Below are positions 45,360-54,618 of a stretch of DNA of 64,000 nucleotides, piece by piece. The notes beneath the pieces are model-generated. The model saw only the letters and a list, made by a program, of their open reading frames with translations, had not been told where the DNA came from and ran no database searches. Both the position numbers and the translations under genes were made by a program. The DNA comes from Nocardioides marmoriginsengisoli (GTDB lineage: Bacteria > Actinomycetota > Actinomycetes > Propionibacteriales > Nocardioidaceae), in NCBI RefSeq assembly GCF_003725695.1, contig NZ_RJSE01000006.1:75001-139000 (forward strand), written 5' to 3'. Positions within the stretch are counted from its first letter, which is position 1; each line of letters starts with the position of its first letter.

Positions 45360-46237
45360 AGGACGACATGAGGACTGAGGTTCGCCAGCGTCTTGGCACC
45401 GATGCCGTCGACCTCGAGCAGCTCGTCGACCGAGCCGAACGCGCCGTGCTCGGTCCGCCAGTCGAGGATCTTCTGCGCCGTCACCGGACCCACCCCGGGC
45501 AGCGACTCCAGCTGCTCCAGCCCGGCCGTGTTCAGGCTGACCGGCGTGCCGGGTGCGGAACCGGGCGCCGGCGCTTGCTGGGCCGGGCCCGCCTGGCGCC
45601 CGACCACGATCTGCTCGCCGTCGACCAGGACCCGGGCCAGGTTCAACGTGCTCAGGTCGACGCCGGTGCGGGCACCGCCGGCACGTCGCAGCGCGTCGAC
45701 CACCCGGGACCCCGCCGGCAACGTCGCGACGCCGGGGCGGCGTACCTTCCCGACGATGTCCACCACCACCTGCACCGCTGCGCTCGGGGACGCCGACCCG
45801 CTGGGAGCCAGCGCCGACGGGGCGCCCGTCGCCGGGCCGGGCGGTCCGCTCGTCGCTGCCGGGGAGGTGTGCGCCATCGGTACCGGCACTTCCTCCGGGG
45901 CGGCCCGCAACGCCGTCCAGAGCGCGACCGCCACGCCCAGGGTCACCAGCGCCGAGACCACGACCAGGTGGGTGGCGCGCAGGGCCAGCCGGCCCCGCAG
46001 CGGACCCGGGAGCCGCGCCTCGACCCGCTCGACCACGCGCAGGCCCTCGCGGCGGGCCCGGGAGTGCCGTCCGGGATCCGGCACCACCACCGGGGGCGGC
46101 GGGTCGCCCCCGGAACCGGTCTCGTGGTCGACGGTTTCCGGCATCGGCCGGATGCCCGCAGCGGCGAGCTCACGACCGAGCTCTGCCAGCTGTCGGCGGG
46201 TTGCCGCGGTCACTGCCTCTGAGGATTCCTTGCGCAT
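45356..46237 (-). CDS. comEA: ComEA-like DNA-binding protein
   Basis: A 293-residue membrane-anchored protein. A cytoplasmic Arg-rich N-terminus, one transmembrane helix (about 92-110), an Ala/Pro/Ser linker, a SLBB domain (about 157-215; VVVDIVGKVRRPGVATLPAGSRV) and a C-terminal helix-hairpin-helix pair (LNTAGLEQLESLPGVGPVTAQKI, DGIGAKTLANLSPHV). It would present external DNA to ComEC, with which it is translationally coupled. Confidence 0.94.
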   Translation of the reverse strand: MRKESSEAVTAATRRQLAELGRELAAAGIRPMPETVDHETGSGGDPPPPVVVPDPGRHSRARREGLRVVERVEARLPGPLRGRLALRATHLVVVSALVTLGVAVALWTALRAAPEEVPVPMAHTSPAATSGPPGPATGAPSALAPSGSASPSAAVQVVVDIVGKVRRPGVATLPAGSRVVDALRRAGGARTGVDLSTLNLARVLVDGEQIVVGRQAGPAQQAPAPGSAPGTPVSLNTAGLEQLESLPGVGPVTAQKILDWRTEHGAFGSVDELLEVDGIGAKTLANLSPHVVL

Positions 46238-46296
46238 CCCCGGACGCTAGGAGGGACCGGCGCCTCCTGCGGCGGGCACGGGCAGGCCTGTGGAGA

Positions 46297-47178
46297 TCAG
46301 GCCCCGTCGGCGGGGTTGTGGACGGCGCGGGGCGCGACGCACACCGCCACCATCCCCGGACCCACGTGCGCGCCGAGCACCGCACCGATCTCACCGACCC
46401 CGACCTCGCGCCCCGCAAGACCCTCGGCCAGGCGGACGGCGAGCTTCGTCGCCAGCGTGGCGGCCCGGTCCGGGCTGGCCAGGTGGGCGACCGCGACATC
46501 CACCTCGAGGTCGCCGGCGGCCTCGACCGCCAGCTCCTCCAGCCGGCTCAGCGCCTTGCTCGAGGTGCGCACCCGTTCGAAGGGGCCGATCCGGCCGGAC
46601 TCGACCTTCAGGATCGGCTTCACCGCCAGCGCGGACCCGACCAGAGCGGCGGCGGCACCCATCCGGCCGCCCCGGCGCAGGTACTCGAGGGTGTCCACGT
46701 AGAACAGCGAGGTGGTCCCGGCCGACCGGTCCCGAGCGGCCGCGGCCATCTCCTCGGCGGTCCCGCCGGCGTCACGGATCTCCGCTGCCGCCAGGACCGC
46801 GAAACCGGTCCCCATCCCGACCTGCCGGCTGTCCACGGCCCGGACCGGCACCGAGCACTGCCGGGCCGCCAGCTGTGCCGACTCGAAGGTGCCGCTGAGG
46901 TCGGCGGAGAGGTGGATGGAGACGATCTCGGTGGCGCCCTCGGCGACCAGGCGCTCGTAGACCTCGAGCATCTCGTCCGGGTTCGGGCGCGAGGTGCTCA
47001 CCGGCGTCCACTCCCGGAGCGCCTCGGCCAGCAGCTCCGGCGTCACCCCGTCCTCGGTGCCCTCGTCGTACGACTCCGCACCGATCACGACCTGGAGCGG
47101 GACGACTGTCACGCAGCGCGCCGCGGCGACCTCCGGGGTCAGCGACGCGGTCGAGTCGGTGACGAGCGCGATGGGCAT
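46297..47178 (-). CDS. DegV family fatty-acid-binding protein
   Basis: A 293-residue two-domain EDD-fold protein. Opening VTDSTASLTPEVA, the lipid-head-group contact region TSRPNPDEMLEVYE, IHLSADLSGTFESA and DSRQVGMGTGF. Relatives bind fatty acids (FakB in Firmicutes), although no FakA kinase is in the window. ATG at 47178. Confidence 0.93.
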   Translation of the reverse strand: MPIALVTDSTASLTPEVAAARCVTVVPLQVVIGAESYDEGTEDGVTPELLAEALREWTPVSTSRPNPDEMLEVYERLVAEGATEIVSIHLSADLSGTFESAQLAARQCSVPVRAVDSRQVGMGTGFAVLAAAEIRDAGGTAEEMAAAARDRSAGTTSLFYVDTLEYLRRGGRMGAAAALVGSALAVKPILKVESGRIGPFERVRTSSKALSRLEELAVEAAGDLEVDVAVAHLASPDRAATLATKLAVRLAEGLAGREVGVGEIGAVLGAHVGPGMVAVCVAPRAVHNPADGA

Positions 47179-47211
47179 GGGCGCAGCCTAATAGGTGGCT
47201 CGAACGTCCAG

Positions 47212-47236
47212 GCGTCTCGACGGGCTCGACGTCCGG
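47212..47236. repeat. 25-nt dispersed intergenic element, copy 2
   Basis: GCGTCTCGAC-GG-GCTCGAC followed by GTCCGG, between leuS and degV. It differs from the other copies only in the two central bases. Confidence 0.75.
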
Positions 47237-47242
47237 CGTGCG

Positions 47243-49732
47243 TCAGACGACGATGTTGACGAGCTTCGGCGCCCGCACGATCACCTTGCGCACCTCGGCA
47301 CCGTCCAGTGCCCGCCGTACCGACTCGTCGGCGAGCGCGGCCGCTTCCAGGTCCGCCTCCGAGATGTCCGGGGAGACCTCCAGGCGCGCCCGGACCTTGC
47401 CCTGGACCTGGACCACGGCGGTGACCGAGTCCTCGACCAGCAGGGCGGGGTCGACGTCCGGCCAGGTGGCCCGGGCCACGGTCGGCTGGTGGCCGAGCCG
47501 CTCCCACATCTCCTCGGCCGTGTACGGCGCCACCAGCGACAGCAGCATCGCCACCACCTCGGTGGCCCCGCGCACGGCAGGGTCGGCGGGACCGGCACCC
47601 GAGTCGATCGCCTTGCGGGTGGCGTTCACCAGCTCCATCACCCGGGCGACCATCACGTTGTAGCGGAAGGACTCGACCAGCTCGGCCGCGTCGTGCAGGG
47701 TCCGCGCGGTGTGCTTGCGCAGCGCGAGGTCGCCGCCGCCGGGAGCGAACGGCGTACCGGCCGGCGAGGTGACGTCGCCGCTGAGCCGCCAGGCGCGCTG
47801 CAGGAAGCGCAGCGATCCGCCCGGTGACATCTCCGCCCAGTCGATGTCGTCCTCGGGCGGACCCGCGAAGACCAGGGTCAGCCGGACGGCGTCGACGCCG
47901 AACTCGGCCAGCTGCTCCCCGAGGTTGACGCCGTTGCCCAGCGACTTGCTCATCTTCTTGCCGCGGTTGATCACGAAGCCCTGGTTGAGCTGCGCCGAGA
48001 ACGGCTCGCGGAACTCCAGCAGACCCATGTCGGCGAGGACCTTGGTGAAGAAGCGGGCGTAGAGCAGGTGGAGCACCGCGTGCTCGACGCCGCCCACGTA
48101 GATGTCGGCGGGCATCCAGGCGTTGGCGACCGCCGGGTCGAAAGCCCGGGTGTCGTCGTTCGGCGAGCAGTAGCGCAGGAAGTACCAGGACGAGTCGACG
48201 AAGGTGTCCATCGTGTCGCTGTCCCGCTTCGCGGGGGCACCGCATTCGGGGCAGTCCACGTTGACCCAGTCGGTCGCCGCCGCGAGCGGCGAGGTGCCCT
48301 TCGGCTTGAGGTCGGCGCCCTTGAGCTCCGGCAGCTCCAGCGGCAGCTGGTCGTAGGGAACCGGGACCTCGCCGCAGGAGTCGCAGTGGATGATCGGGAT
48401 CGGGACACCCCAGTAGCGCTGCCGGCTCAGCAGCCAGTCGCGCAGCCGGAAGTTGACCGTGCCCCGGCCGGTGCCGGCCTGCTCCAGGAACGCGATGGTG
48501 GCGTGCTTGGCCTCGGCGACCGCGAGCCCGTTGATGTCCAGCCCGACGTCGACGCCGGCCGCCGGCGAGTTGATCGCGGCACCTTCGCCGTTGTACGCCT
48601 CGCCCTCCCAGTCGGCGGGCGTCTGCGTGGTCCGGACGATCGGAAGCCCGAACTTCGTCGCGAACTCCCAGTCGCGCTGGTCGCCGCCGGGGACGCCCAT
48701 CACGATGCCGGTGCCGTAGTCAGCCAGCACGTAGTCGGTGGCCCAGACCGGGATCTGCTCGCCGGTGACCGGGTTGGTCGCAGTGATGCCCAGGTCGACG
48801 CCGGTCTTCGGGCGGTCGGTCGCGAGCCGCTCGATGTCGGAGGCCGCCCGGATCTCCTCGCGGTACGCCTCCAGGGCCGGGCGCCGCTCCTCGGTGACCA
48901 GCTCGGCGGCCAGGGCGGCGTCCACCGCGACCACCATGAAGGTGGTGCCGAAGATGGTGTCGGGCCGGGTCGTGTAGACGGTCAGCGGCTCGTCGCGGCC
49001 CTCGACCTCGAAGTCGACGTGCGCGCCCTCGGAGCGGCCGATCCAGTTTCGCTGCGCGGTGACGACCCGGTCCGGCCAGGTCGGCGCGAGCACGTCGAGG
49101 TCGTCGAGCAGCTCCTGGGCGTACTCGGTGATCTTGAAGTACCACTGGTTGAGCTCGCGCTTGGTCACCTCGGCGCCGCAGCGCTCGCACTTGCCGTCGA
49201 CGACCTGCTCGTTGGCCAGCACCGTCTGGTCGTTGGGGCACCAGTTGACCGGCGAGAACTTCTGGTACGCCAGCCCGCGCTCGCGGAACTTCAGGAACAG
49301 CCACTGGGTCCAGCGGTAGTACTCCGGGTCCGAGGTGTGCAGCCGGCGCGACCAGTCGAACGAGACGGCGTACTTCTTGAACGACGCGGCCTGGGTCTCG
49401 ATGTTGGCGTAGGTGTACGTCGCGGGGTGCTCGTCGTTGCGGATCGCGGCGTTCTCCGCGGGCAGGCCGAACGAGTCCCAGCCCATCGGGTTCATCACCT
49501 CGTAGCCGCGCAGCCACCAGTACCGGGCGAGCACGTCGTGCAGCGCGGTCACCTCGGCGTGGCCCATGTGCAGGTCGCCGCTGGGGTACGGGAACATCGT
49601 CAGCGCGTAGCGCTTCTCCTTGGCGGAGTCGTCGTCCGCCCGGAACTGGTCGAGCGACTCCCACACCGGTTGCCACCGGGCCTCGGTGGCGTGGACGTCG
49701 TACCCGACCTGCTCTTCGCGCTCGCTCATCAT
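47243..49732 (-). CDS. leuS: Leucyl-tRNA synthetase
   Basis: Class I synthetase charging tRNA-Leu, 829 residues. HIGH-type [16 protein letters not shown] in KKMSKSLGN, a CP1 editing domain with [12 protein letters not shown]-like [14 protein letters not shown], and zinc-type CPECG. AAGGAC precedes a double ATG (49732 or 49729). It is followed by a dispersed repeat and degV. Confidence 0.98.
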   Translation of the reverse strand: MMSEREEQVGYDVHATEARWQPVWESLDQFRADDDSAKEKRYALTMFPYPSGDLHMGHAEVTALHDVLARYWWLRGYEVMNPMGWDSFGLPAENAAIRNDEHPATYTYANIETQAASFKKYAVSFDWSRRLHTSDPEYYRWTQWLFLKFRERGLAYQKFSPVNWCPNDQTVLANEQVVDGKCERCGAEVTKRELNQWYFKITEYAQELLDDLDVLAPTWPDRVVTAQRNWIGRSEGAHVDFEVEGRDEPLTVYTTRPDTIFGTTFMVVAVDAALAAELVTEERRPALEAYREEIRAASDIERLATDRPKTGVDLGITATNPVTGEQIPVWATDYVLADYGTGIVMGVPGGDQRDWEFATKFGLPIVRTTQTPADWEGEAYNGEGAAINSPAAGVDVGLDINGLAVAEAKHATIAFLEQAGTGRGTVNFRLRDWLLSRQRYWGVPIPIIHCDSCGEVPVPYDQLPLELPELKGADLKPKGTSPLAAATDWVNVDCPECGAPAKRDSDTMDTFVDSSWYFLRYCSPNDDTRAFDPAVANAWMPADIYVGGVEHAVLHLLYARFFTKVLADMGLLEFREPFSAQLNQGFVINRGKKMSKSLGNGVNLGEQLAEFGVDAVRLTLVFAGPPEDDIDWAEMSPGGSLRFLQRAWRLSGDVTSPAGTPFAPGGGDLALRKHTARTLHDAAELVESFRYNVMVARVMELVNATRKAIDSGAGPADPAVRGATEVVAMLLSLVAPYTAEEMWERLGHQPTVARATWPDVDPALLVEDSVTAVVQVQGKVRARLEVSPDISEADLEAAALADESVRRALDGAEVRKVIVRAPKLVNIVV

Positions 49733-49888
49733 GTCCTTAGGGCCGTGCAGTCTTCGTAGGGGGGCGAGTCAGGATACCGAGGAATCAGGGTGCACCCGTT
49801 ACCCTGGGTAGGTCGGCAATCTCGCCGGCACTCAGGGCAGACCACTCGTTGACCGTTGGGCTCACCGCCCGGCCACGATCCCGTCGCC

Positions 49889-49910
49889 TCCTCTGAGACT
49901 TCTCAGAGGA
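49889..49910 (+). promoter_or_regulatory. Perfect hairpin that includes the ribosome binding site of the DUF1611 gene
   Basis: TCCTCTGAG (49889-49897) and CTCAGAGGA (49902-49910) form a 9-bp perfect stem with loop ACTT. The right arm contains AGAGGA, the ribosome binding site 5 nt before the ATG at 49916. Closed, it would hide that site. Confidence 0.65.
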
Positions 49911-49915
49911 TCCGC

Positions 49916-51088
49916 ATGCCCAGCCTTTCCAGCAACCCGTCCTTCGTCGAGCCCGCCCCCAGCAGCGACGCCACGTCTGCAGCCCCGTTCGACCTCCCGG
50001 CCGGCTGCACCGCGATCGTGTACTGCGAGGGCCAGTTCGGCGAGCAGGACGGCAAGACCGCCAACGGCCTGGTCCGGCACTCGGAGAAGTACGAGATCCT
50101 GAGCGTGCTCGACAGCCGCCAGGCAGGCGCCGACGCCGGCCGGTTCCTCGACGGGACTCCGAACGGCATCCCGGTGCTCGCCACCCTGACCGAGGCGATC
50201 GCGCACGCCGGCCGCGTCCCGGACTACCTGATCTGCGGCGTCGCCCCGGCCGACGGCCTCCTCTCCGACGCCCAGCGGGTCGTCCTGCTCGACGGCATCG
50301 CCCGCGGGATGCACGTGATCAACGGGCTGCACGAGTTCCTCAACGACGACGCCGAGTTCGTGGCCGCCGCGCTGATCGCCGGCGTCACCATCACCGATGT
50401 ACGACGCCCCAAGGACACCCGCGACCTGCACCTGTTCACGGGCCGGATCTTCGACGTGACCTGCCCGAGGGTCGCCGTCCTCGGCACCGACGGCGCGATC
50501 GGCAAGCGCACCACCGCCACCTTGCTGGTCCAGGCCCTGAACGCGCGCGGCATCAAGGCGGTGATGGTCGGCACCGGCCAGACCACCCTGATCCAGGGCG
50601 GCCGGTACGGCGCGGCACTGGACGCCCTGGTCCCCCAGTTCATCTCGGGCGAGGTCGAGCACCAGGTCGTGCTGGCCTTCGAGAACGAGGACCCGGACGT
50701 GATCGTCGTCGAGGGCCAGGGCGCGCTCAGCCACCCGGCGTACCTCTCCTCGGGCCACATCCTCCGCGGCAGCCGGCCGTCCGGGGTGATCGTTCAGCAC
50801 GCGCCGAAGCGCCAGGTCCTCGGCGACTTCCCGATGATGCCGATGCCGTCCGCGGCCAGCGAGATCAAGCTGATCGAGGCGTTCGCGGACACCCGGGTGA
50901 TCGGCGTCACGATCAACCACGAGCTGATGACGCCGGCCGAGATCGGCGACGCCATCGCCGACCACCGGCTGCAGCTCGGCCTCCCGGTGACCGACCCGCT
51001 GACCCGGCCGGGCGACGAGCTGGTCGAGATGGTGCTGATCGCGTACCCCGAGCTCGCGGCGAAGCTCTCCCCCGTCGCCGCCGGGTGA
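49916..51088 (+). CDS. DUF1611 family P-loop protein (DgcN-like)
   Basis: A 390-residue protein from the ATG at 49916. A Rossmann-like N-terminal domain (about 25-155; TAIVYCEGQFGEQDGKTANGLVRHS) precedes a P-loop domain with VLGTDGAIGKRTTATLLV as Walker A (residues about 195-212) and VIVVEGQGALSHPAYLS. It overlaps a PLP racemase gene by GTGA. A similar pair (DgcN/DgcA) is described for D-amino-acid (D-Glu) metabolism through N-acyl intermediates. The partner there is a different fold, so the role here is inferred. Confidence 0.85.
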   Translation: MPSLSSNPSFVEPAPSSDATSAAPFDLPAGCTAIVYCEGQFGEQDGKTANGLVRHSEKYEILSVLDSRQAGADAGRFLDGTPNGIPVLATLTEAIAHAGRVPDYLICGVAPADGLLSDAQRVVLLDGIARGMHVINGLHEFLNDDAEFVAAALIAGVTITDVRRPKDTRDLHLFTGRIFDVTCPRVAVLGTDGAIGKRTTATLLVQALNARGIKAVMVGTGQTTLIQGGRYGAALDALVPQFISGEVEHQVVLAFENEDPDVIVVEGQGALSHPAYLSSGHILRGSRPSGVIVQHAPKRQVLGDFPMMPMPSAASEIKLIEAFADTRVIGVTINHELMTPAEIGDAIADHRLQLGLPVTDPLTRPGDELVEMVLIAYPELAAKLSPVAAG

Positions 51089-52146
51089 CCGCACCGCGGC
51101 TGGAGATCGATCTCGCCAAGGTCGAGCAGAACGCCCGGGTCCTGGTGGACCGGCTTGCCCCGGTGGGCATCGGCGTCACCGGGGTCACCAAGGCCGCCCT
51201 CGGCTCCCCCGGGATCGGGGCGGCGATGCTGCGCGGCGGCGTACAGGGACTGGGCGACGCCCGGGTCCCGAACCTCGAGCGCCTGGCTGGGCTGGACGGG
51301 TCACCGTCACGCACGTTGATCCGGTCTCCGATGCTCAGCCAGGCGGGACAGGTGGTCCGCACCGCCACCACCAGCCTGAACACCGAGGCTGTCGTCCTCA
51401 CCGCGCTCGACCAGGCGGCCGCCCGGGACCGGCGGGTGCACGACGTGCTGCTGATGGTCGAGCTCGGCGACCTGCGCGAAGGGATCCCGCTCGACGACGT
51501 CTCGGCCGCGGTCCGGCACGTGCTGCGCTGCGACTCGCTCCGGCTCATCGGTCTCGGCACCAACCTCGCCTGCCAGAACGGGGTGGTCCCCGACGACCGG
51601 AACATGGCGGTGCTCTCCGGGCTGGTCGAGAACCTCGAGTCGCTCCACGGCCTGGTGCTGGGCACTGTCTCCGGCGGCAACTCCGCCAACCTGGAGTGGG
51701 CGCTGGGCACGGCGGACGTGGGCCGGGTCAACGACCTGCGGATCGGCGAGGCCATCCTGCTCGGGACCGAGCCGTCCCGGCGGACCCCGATCGCCGGGCT
51801 GCACACCGATGCCTTCGTGCTCCACGCCGAGGTGATCGAGGTGGCCGAGAAGCCGGCCCGCCCCTGGGGCGACCGAGCCCAGACCGCGTTCGGGGAGGCG
51901 GTGGCCCGCACCGGGACCGGCACCGTCCGGCAGGCGATCGTCGCCCTCGGTCGCCAGGACGTCGACCTCGACGGCCTGGTCGCGCCCGAGGGAATCGCCA
52001 TCCTCGGCATGAGTAGCGACCACCTGGTGCTGGACCTCGGCGACCGCAGGACGGCGATCGGCGAGGAGCTCGCGTTCGGCCTCGGGTACGGCGCCCTGGT
52101 CCGGGCGATGACCTCGCCGTTCGTGACCCCTTGGCCGACCCCCTAG
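51085..52146 (+). CDS. PLP-dependent amino acid racemase-like protein (fold type III)
   Basis: A 353-residue alanine/ornithine-racemase-family protein. N-terminal LEIDLAKVEQNARVLVD, the Schiff-base lysine in GVTKAALGSP, then VELGDLREGI, GLGTNLACQNG, SGGNSANLEWALG and the PLP-phosphate region LRIGEAILLGTE. It is translationally coupled to the DUF1611 gene. The amino acid substrate is unknown. Confidence 0.88.
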   Translation: MTAPRLEIDLAKVEQNARVLVDRLAPVGIGVTGVTKAALGSPGIGAAMLRGGVQGLGDARVPNLERLAGLDGSPSRTLIRSPMLSQAGQVVRTATTSLNTEAVVLTALDQAAARDRRVHDVLLMVELGDLREGIPLDDVSAAVRHVLRCDSLRLIGLGTNLACQNGVVPDDRNMAVLSGLVENLESLHGLVLGTVSGGNSANLEWALGTADVGRVNDLRIGEAILLGTEPSRRTPIAGLHTDAFVLHAEVIEVAEKPARPWGDRAQTAFGEAVARTGTGTVRQAIVALGRQDVDLDGLVAPEGIAILGMSSDHLVLDLGDRRTAIGEELAFGLGYGALVRAMTSPFVTPWPTP

Positions 52147-52192
52147 GCTGAGGAGCCTTGCCGTTCGGCGAAATCGTGACGAAGGAGCCCGC

Positions 52193-53167
52193 ATGTCCTG
52201 GCTGGTCACCGGCGGAGCCGGCTACATCGGATCGCACGTGGTCCGTGCGCTCCGGGACGTCGACATCGACGCGGTCGTCGTCGACAACCTGGACACCGGC
52301 CACCGCCGCTTCGTCCGGGACGACGTGCCCTTCGTCGAGGGCGACATCCTGGACACCGACCTGCTGGTGCGCACGATGCTCGACCACGACGTGCACGGCG
52401 TGATCCACCTGGCCGGCTTCAAGGCCGCCGGAGTCTCCGTCGACGTCCCGCTGGTCGCGTACACCCAGAACGTCACCGGCACGATCAGCGTCCTGGAGGC
52501 GATGACCCGCGCGAACGTCGGGTCGATGGTGTTCTCCTCGAGTGCCGCCTGCTACGGCACCACCGACGTCGACCTGGTCACCGAGGCGCTGGCACCGGCA
52601 CCGGAGTCGCCGTACGGCGAGACCAAGCTCATCGGCGAGTGGCTGATCCGCGACCAGGCCGTGGCGACGGGGCTCAAGCACACCTCGCTCCGGTACTTCA
52701 ACGTGGTCGGCTCGGGCTCCGAGGACCTCTTCGACGACAGCCAGCACAACTTGTTCCCGCTGATCTTCAACGCGCTGCTCGACGGGAAGACCCCGAAGAT
52801 CTACGGCAACGACTACCCGACGCAGGACGGCACCTGCGTCCGCGACTACGTGCACGTGGCCGACCTCGCCGCGGCGCACGCGGTGGCCGCGCGGCACCTG
52901 GAGAACGGCGAGCCGCTGGAGGCGGTCTACAACCTCGGCAGCGGGGCCGGCTCGTCGGTGCAGGAGATCATGGACACCGTCCGCGAGGTCAGCGGGATCG
53001 ACTTCGAGCCGGAGGTCATCCCGCGCCGTCCCGGCGACCCGCCGCGGATCGTCGCCGACGGCAAGCTCGCCGCCCGGGACCTGGACTGGAAGATGCGCCA
53101 CGACCTCCGCGACATGGTCGCGACTGCCTGGACGTCCCGCCAGTACGCGGCCGCGCACCCGGACTGA
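52193..53167 (+). CDS. galE: UDP-glucose 4-epimerase
   Basis: Extended SDR interconverting UDP-glucose and UDP-galactose, 324 residues. NAD motif GGAGYIGSHVV, active-site serine region VFSSSAACYG, and YGETK supplying the Tyr and Lys. CVRDYVHVADLA and YNLGSG are diagnostic for GalE. AAGGAGCCCGC precedes the ATG. It may supply nucleotide sugars for the polysaccharide locus downstream. Confidence 0.94.
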   Translation: MSWLVTGGAGYIGSHVVRALRDVDIDAVVVDNLDTGHRRFVRDDVPFVEGDILDTDLLVRTMLDHDVHGVIHLAGFKAAGVSVDVPLVAYTQNVTGTISVLEAMTRANVGSMVFSSSAACYGTTDVDLVTEALAPAPESPYGETKLIGEWLIRDQAVATGLKHTSLRYFNVVGSGSEDLFDDSQHNLFPLIFNALLDGKTPKIYGNDYPTQDGTCVRDYVHVADLAAAHAVAARHLENGEPLEAVYNLGSGAGSSVQEIMDTVREVSGIDFEPEVIPRRPGDPPRIVADGKLAARDLDWKMRHDLRDMVATAWTSRQYAAAHPD

Positions 53168-53194
53168 CCCGGCTCGGCCACCAGAACGCAGTAC

Positions 53195-53290
53195 TCGACC
53201 GACAAGACCGGCCTGCTCGACCGACACGACGGGCCTGTTCAACCGACAGGACGGGCCCGTTCGACGGACCACAACGGCCGACTCAACGGG
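53195..53290. repeat. Intergenic 22-nt tandem array, about four and a half units
   Basis: Units begin at 53195, 53217, 53239, 53261 and 53283, an exact 22-nt period. Each starts TC(A/G)AC(C/G)G and ends with a GGCC run before the next. The last is incomplete. It fills the gap between galE and the SDR gene, and belongs to the family at 7591 and 22990. Confidence 0.85.
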
Positions 53291-53311
53291 GGGTCGGGCA
53301 TGATCGGGACC

Positions 53312-54085
53312 ATGACAACCACTGCTGCTATCAACGACCTGTTCCGGCTCGACGGCAAGGTGGCGATCGTCACCGGGGCCTCGTCCGGTCTCGGGGTCGC
53401 GTTCGCCCAGGCCTTCGCCGAGGCCGGCGCCGACGTCGTGCTCGGCGCGCGCCGGGTCGAGAAGCTCGCCGACACCGCGGCCCTCGTCGAGGCGGCCGGC
53501 CGGAAGGCACTCGCCGTCGCCACCGACGTGGCGGACCCGGATTCCTGCCAGGCCCTCGTCGACGCCGCGATGAGCACCTTCGGCCGGGTCGACGTGCTGA
53601 TCAACAACGCCGGCATCGGGACCGCCGTACCGGCGACGCGGGAGACCCCCGAGCAGTTCCGCGACGTGATCGACGTCAACCTCAACGGCTGCTACTGGAT
53701 GGCGCAGTCCTGCGGCCGGGCGATGGGCGCCGGTTCCTCGATCATCAACATCTCCTCGGTCCTCGGCATCACCACCGCCGGGCTCCCCCAGGCCGCGTAC
53801 GCCGCCTCGAAGGCCGGGCTGATCGGCCTGACCCGCGACCTGGCCCAGCAGTGGACCGGCCGCAAGGGCATCCGCGTGAACGCGATCGCACCGGGGTTCT
53901 TCACCTCCGAGATGACCGACCAGTACCCGGAGGGATACCTGGAGTCGCAGATGCACCGCAACCCGATGGGGCGCAAGGGCGACCCGCGTGAGCTCGCCGC
54001 GACGGCGGTCTTCCTGGCCTCCGACGCGGCCGGCTACATCACCGGTCAGACGCTCCCCGTCGACGGCGGGATGACGATCGCCTGA
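53312..54085 (+). CDS. Short-chain dehydrogenase/reductase
   Basis: A 257-residue classical SDR from the ATG at 53312. TGASSGLGVA cofactor motif, NNAG in LINNAGIG, catalytic Ser in INISSVLG, YAASK in AAYAASKAG, and TGQTLPVDGGMT at the C-terminus. Likely NAD-dependent from the acidic-free ARRVEK following beta-2, but preference is uncertain. Substrate unknown. Confidence 0.92.
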   Translation: MTTTAAINDLFRLDGKVAIVTGASSGLGVAFAQAFAEAGADVVLGARRVEKLADTAALVEAAGRKALAVATDVADPDSCQALVDAAMSTFGRVDVLINNAGIGTAVPATRETPEQFRDVIDVNLNGCYWMAQSCGRAMGAGSSIINISSVLGITTAGLPQAAYAASKAGLIGLTRDLAQQWTGRKGIRVNAIAPGFFTSEMTDQYPEGYLESQMHRNPMGRKGDPRELAATAVFLASDAAGYITGQTLPVDGGMTIA

Positions 54086-54100
54086 GGCGGGCGCGCGGGG

Positions 54101-54219
54101 GCGTCTCGACAGGCTCGACGTCCGGGCGGCGCGGGTGGCGCGGGGGCTCGACGTCCGGGCGGCGCGGGTGGCGCGGGCGGCGCGGGTGGCGCGGGCGTCT
54201 CGACAGGCTCGACGTCCGG
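54101..54219. repeat. Two 25-nt dispersed elements flanking a GC-rich minisatellite
   Basis: Complete copies of GCGTCTCGAC-AG-GCTCGAC plus GTCCGG lie at 54101-54125 and 54195-54219. A partial copy (CTCGACGTCCGG) lies at 54147-54158. Between them GGCGGCGCGGGTGGCGCGGG-type units repeat. This fills the convergent gap between the SDR and DUF1304 genes. Confidence 0.8.
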
Positions 54220-54228
54220 GCGACGGGT

Positions 54229-54609
54229 CTACCCGAGTGCCCAGACGCCCAGCGCGATCAGGCTGATCGCCGGGAAGAGTCCTTGGACGATCCCGCCGCG
54301 GGCCTTGCTCGGGTCCGAGCCGATCAGAACCAGGGCGGCGGTCACCATCGATCCGGTCGCGAAGACGATGATCGCGATCGCGGCGTCGCGGTTGGGGCCG
54401 GCCAGACCGAGTCCGGCCACGGTGCCGATCGCCAGGAACAGGTTGTAGAAGCCCTGGTTGTAGGCCCAAGGCTTCATGATCGCGGCATCCTCGGCACCGA
54501 TGCCGAAGGCCTTGCGCCCGGCGGTCTCGAACGCGAGCGCCTCGAGCCAGAAGATGTAGACGTGCACCAACGCGGCGAGGGCCGCGAACACGTACGCGGT
54601 GGTCAGCAT
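54229..54609 (-). CDS. DUF1304 membrane protein
   Basis: A 126-residue protein with four predicted transmembrane helices. Signatures: ALVHVYIFWLEALAFET and NQGFYNLFLAIG, typical of DUF1304 (YqjF-like small membrane proteins). Function unknown. ATG at 54609. It is downstream of the AraC-type regulator on the same strand by 9 nt. Confidence 0.9.
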   Translation of the reverse strand: MLTTAYVFAALAALVHVYIFWLEALAFETAGRKAFGIGAEDAAIMKPWAYNQGFYNLFLAIGTVAGLGLAGPNRDAAIAIIVFATGSMVTAALVLIGSDPSKARGGIVQGLFPAISLIALGVWALG

Positions 54610-54618
54610 GCGGCGAGA

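Noticed and set aside
53195-53290. CRISPR array
   Set aside because: Repeats abut without spacers and diverge between units, and no cas gene is near.
54126-54194. Small gene in the GC-rich minisatellite
   Set aside because: No start with a ribosome binding site, and the sequence is short-unit repeat.
51728-54469. Minus-strand open frame of 913 codons opposite the racemase, galE and SDR genes
   Set aside because: It runs through three well-supported plus-strand genes and the 22-nt repeat array. Composition is Arg/Gly/Asp-rich as expected from a shadow of high-GC coding DNA.
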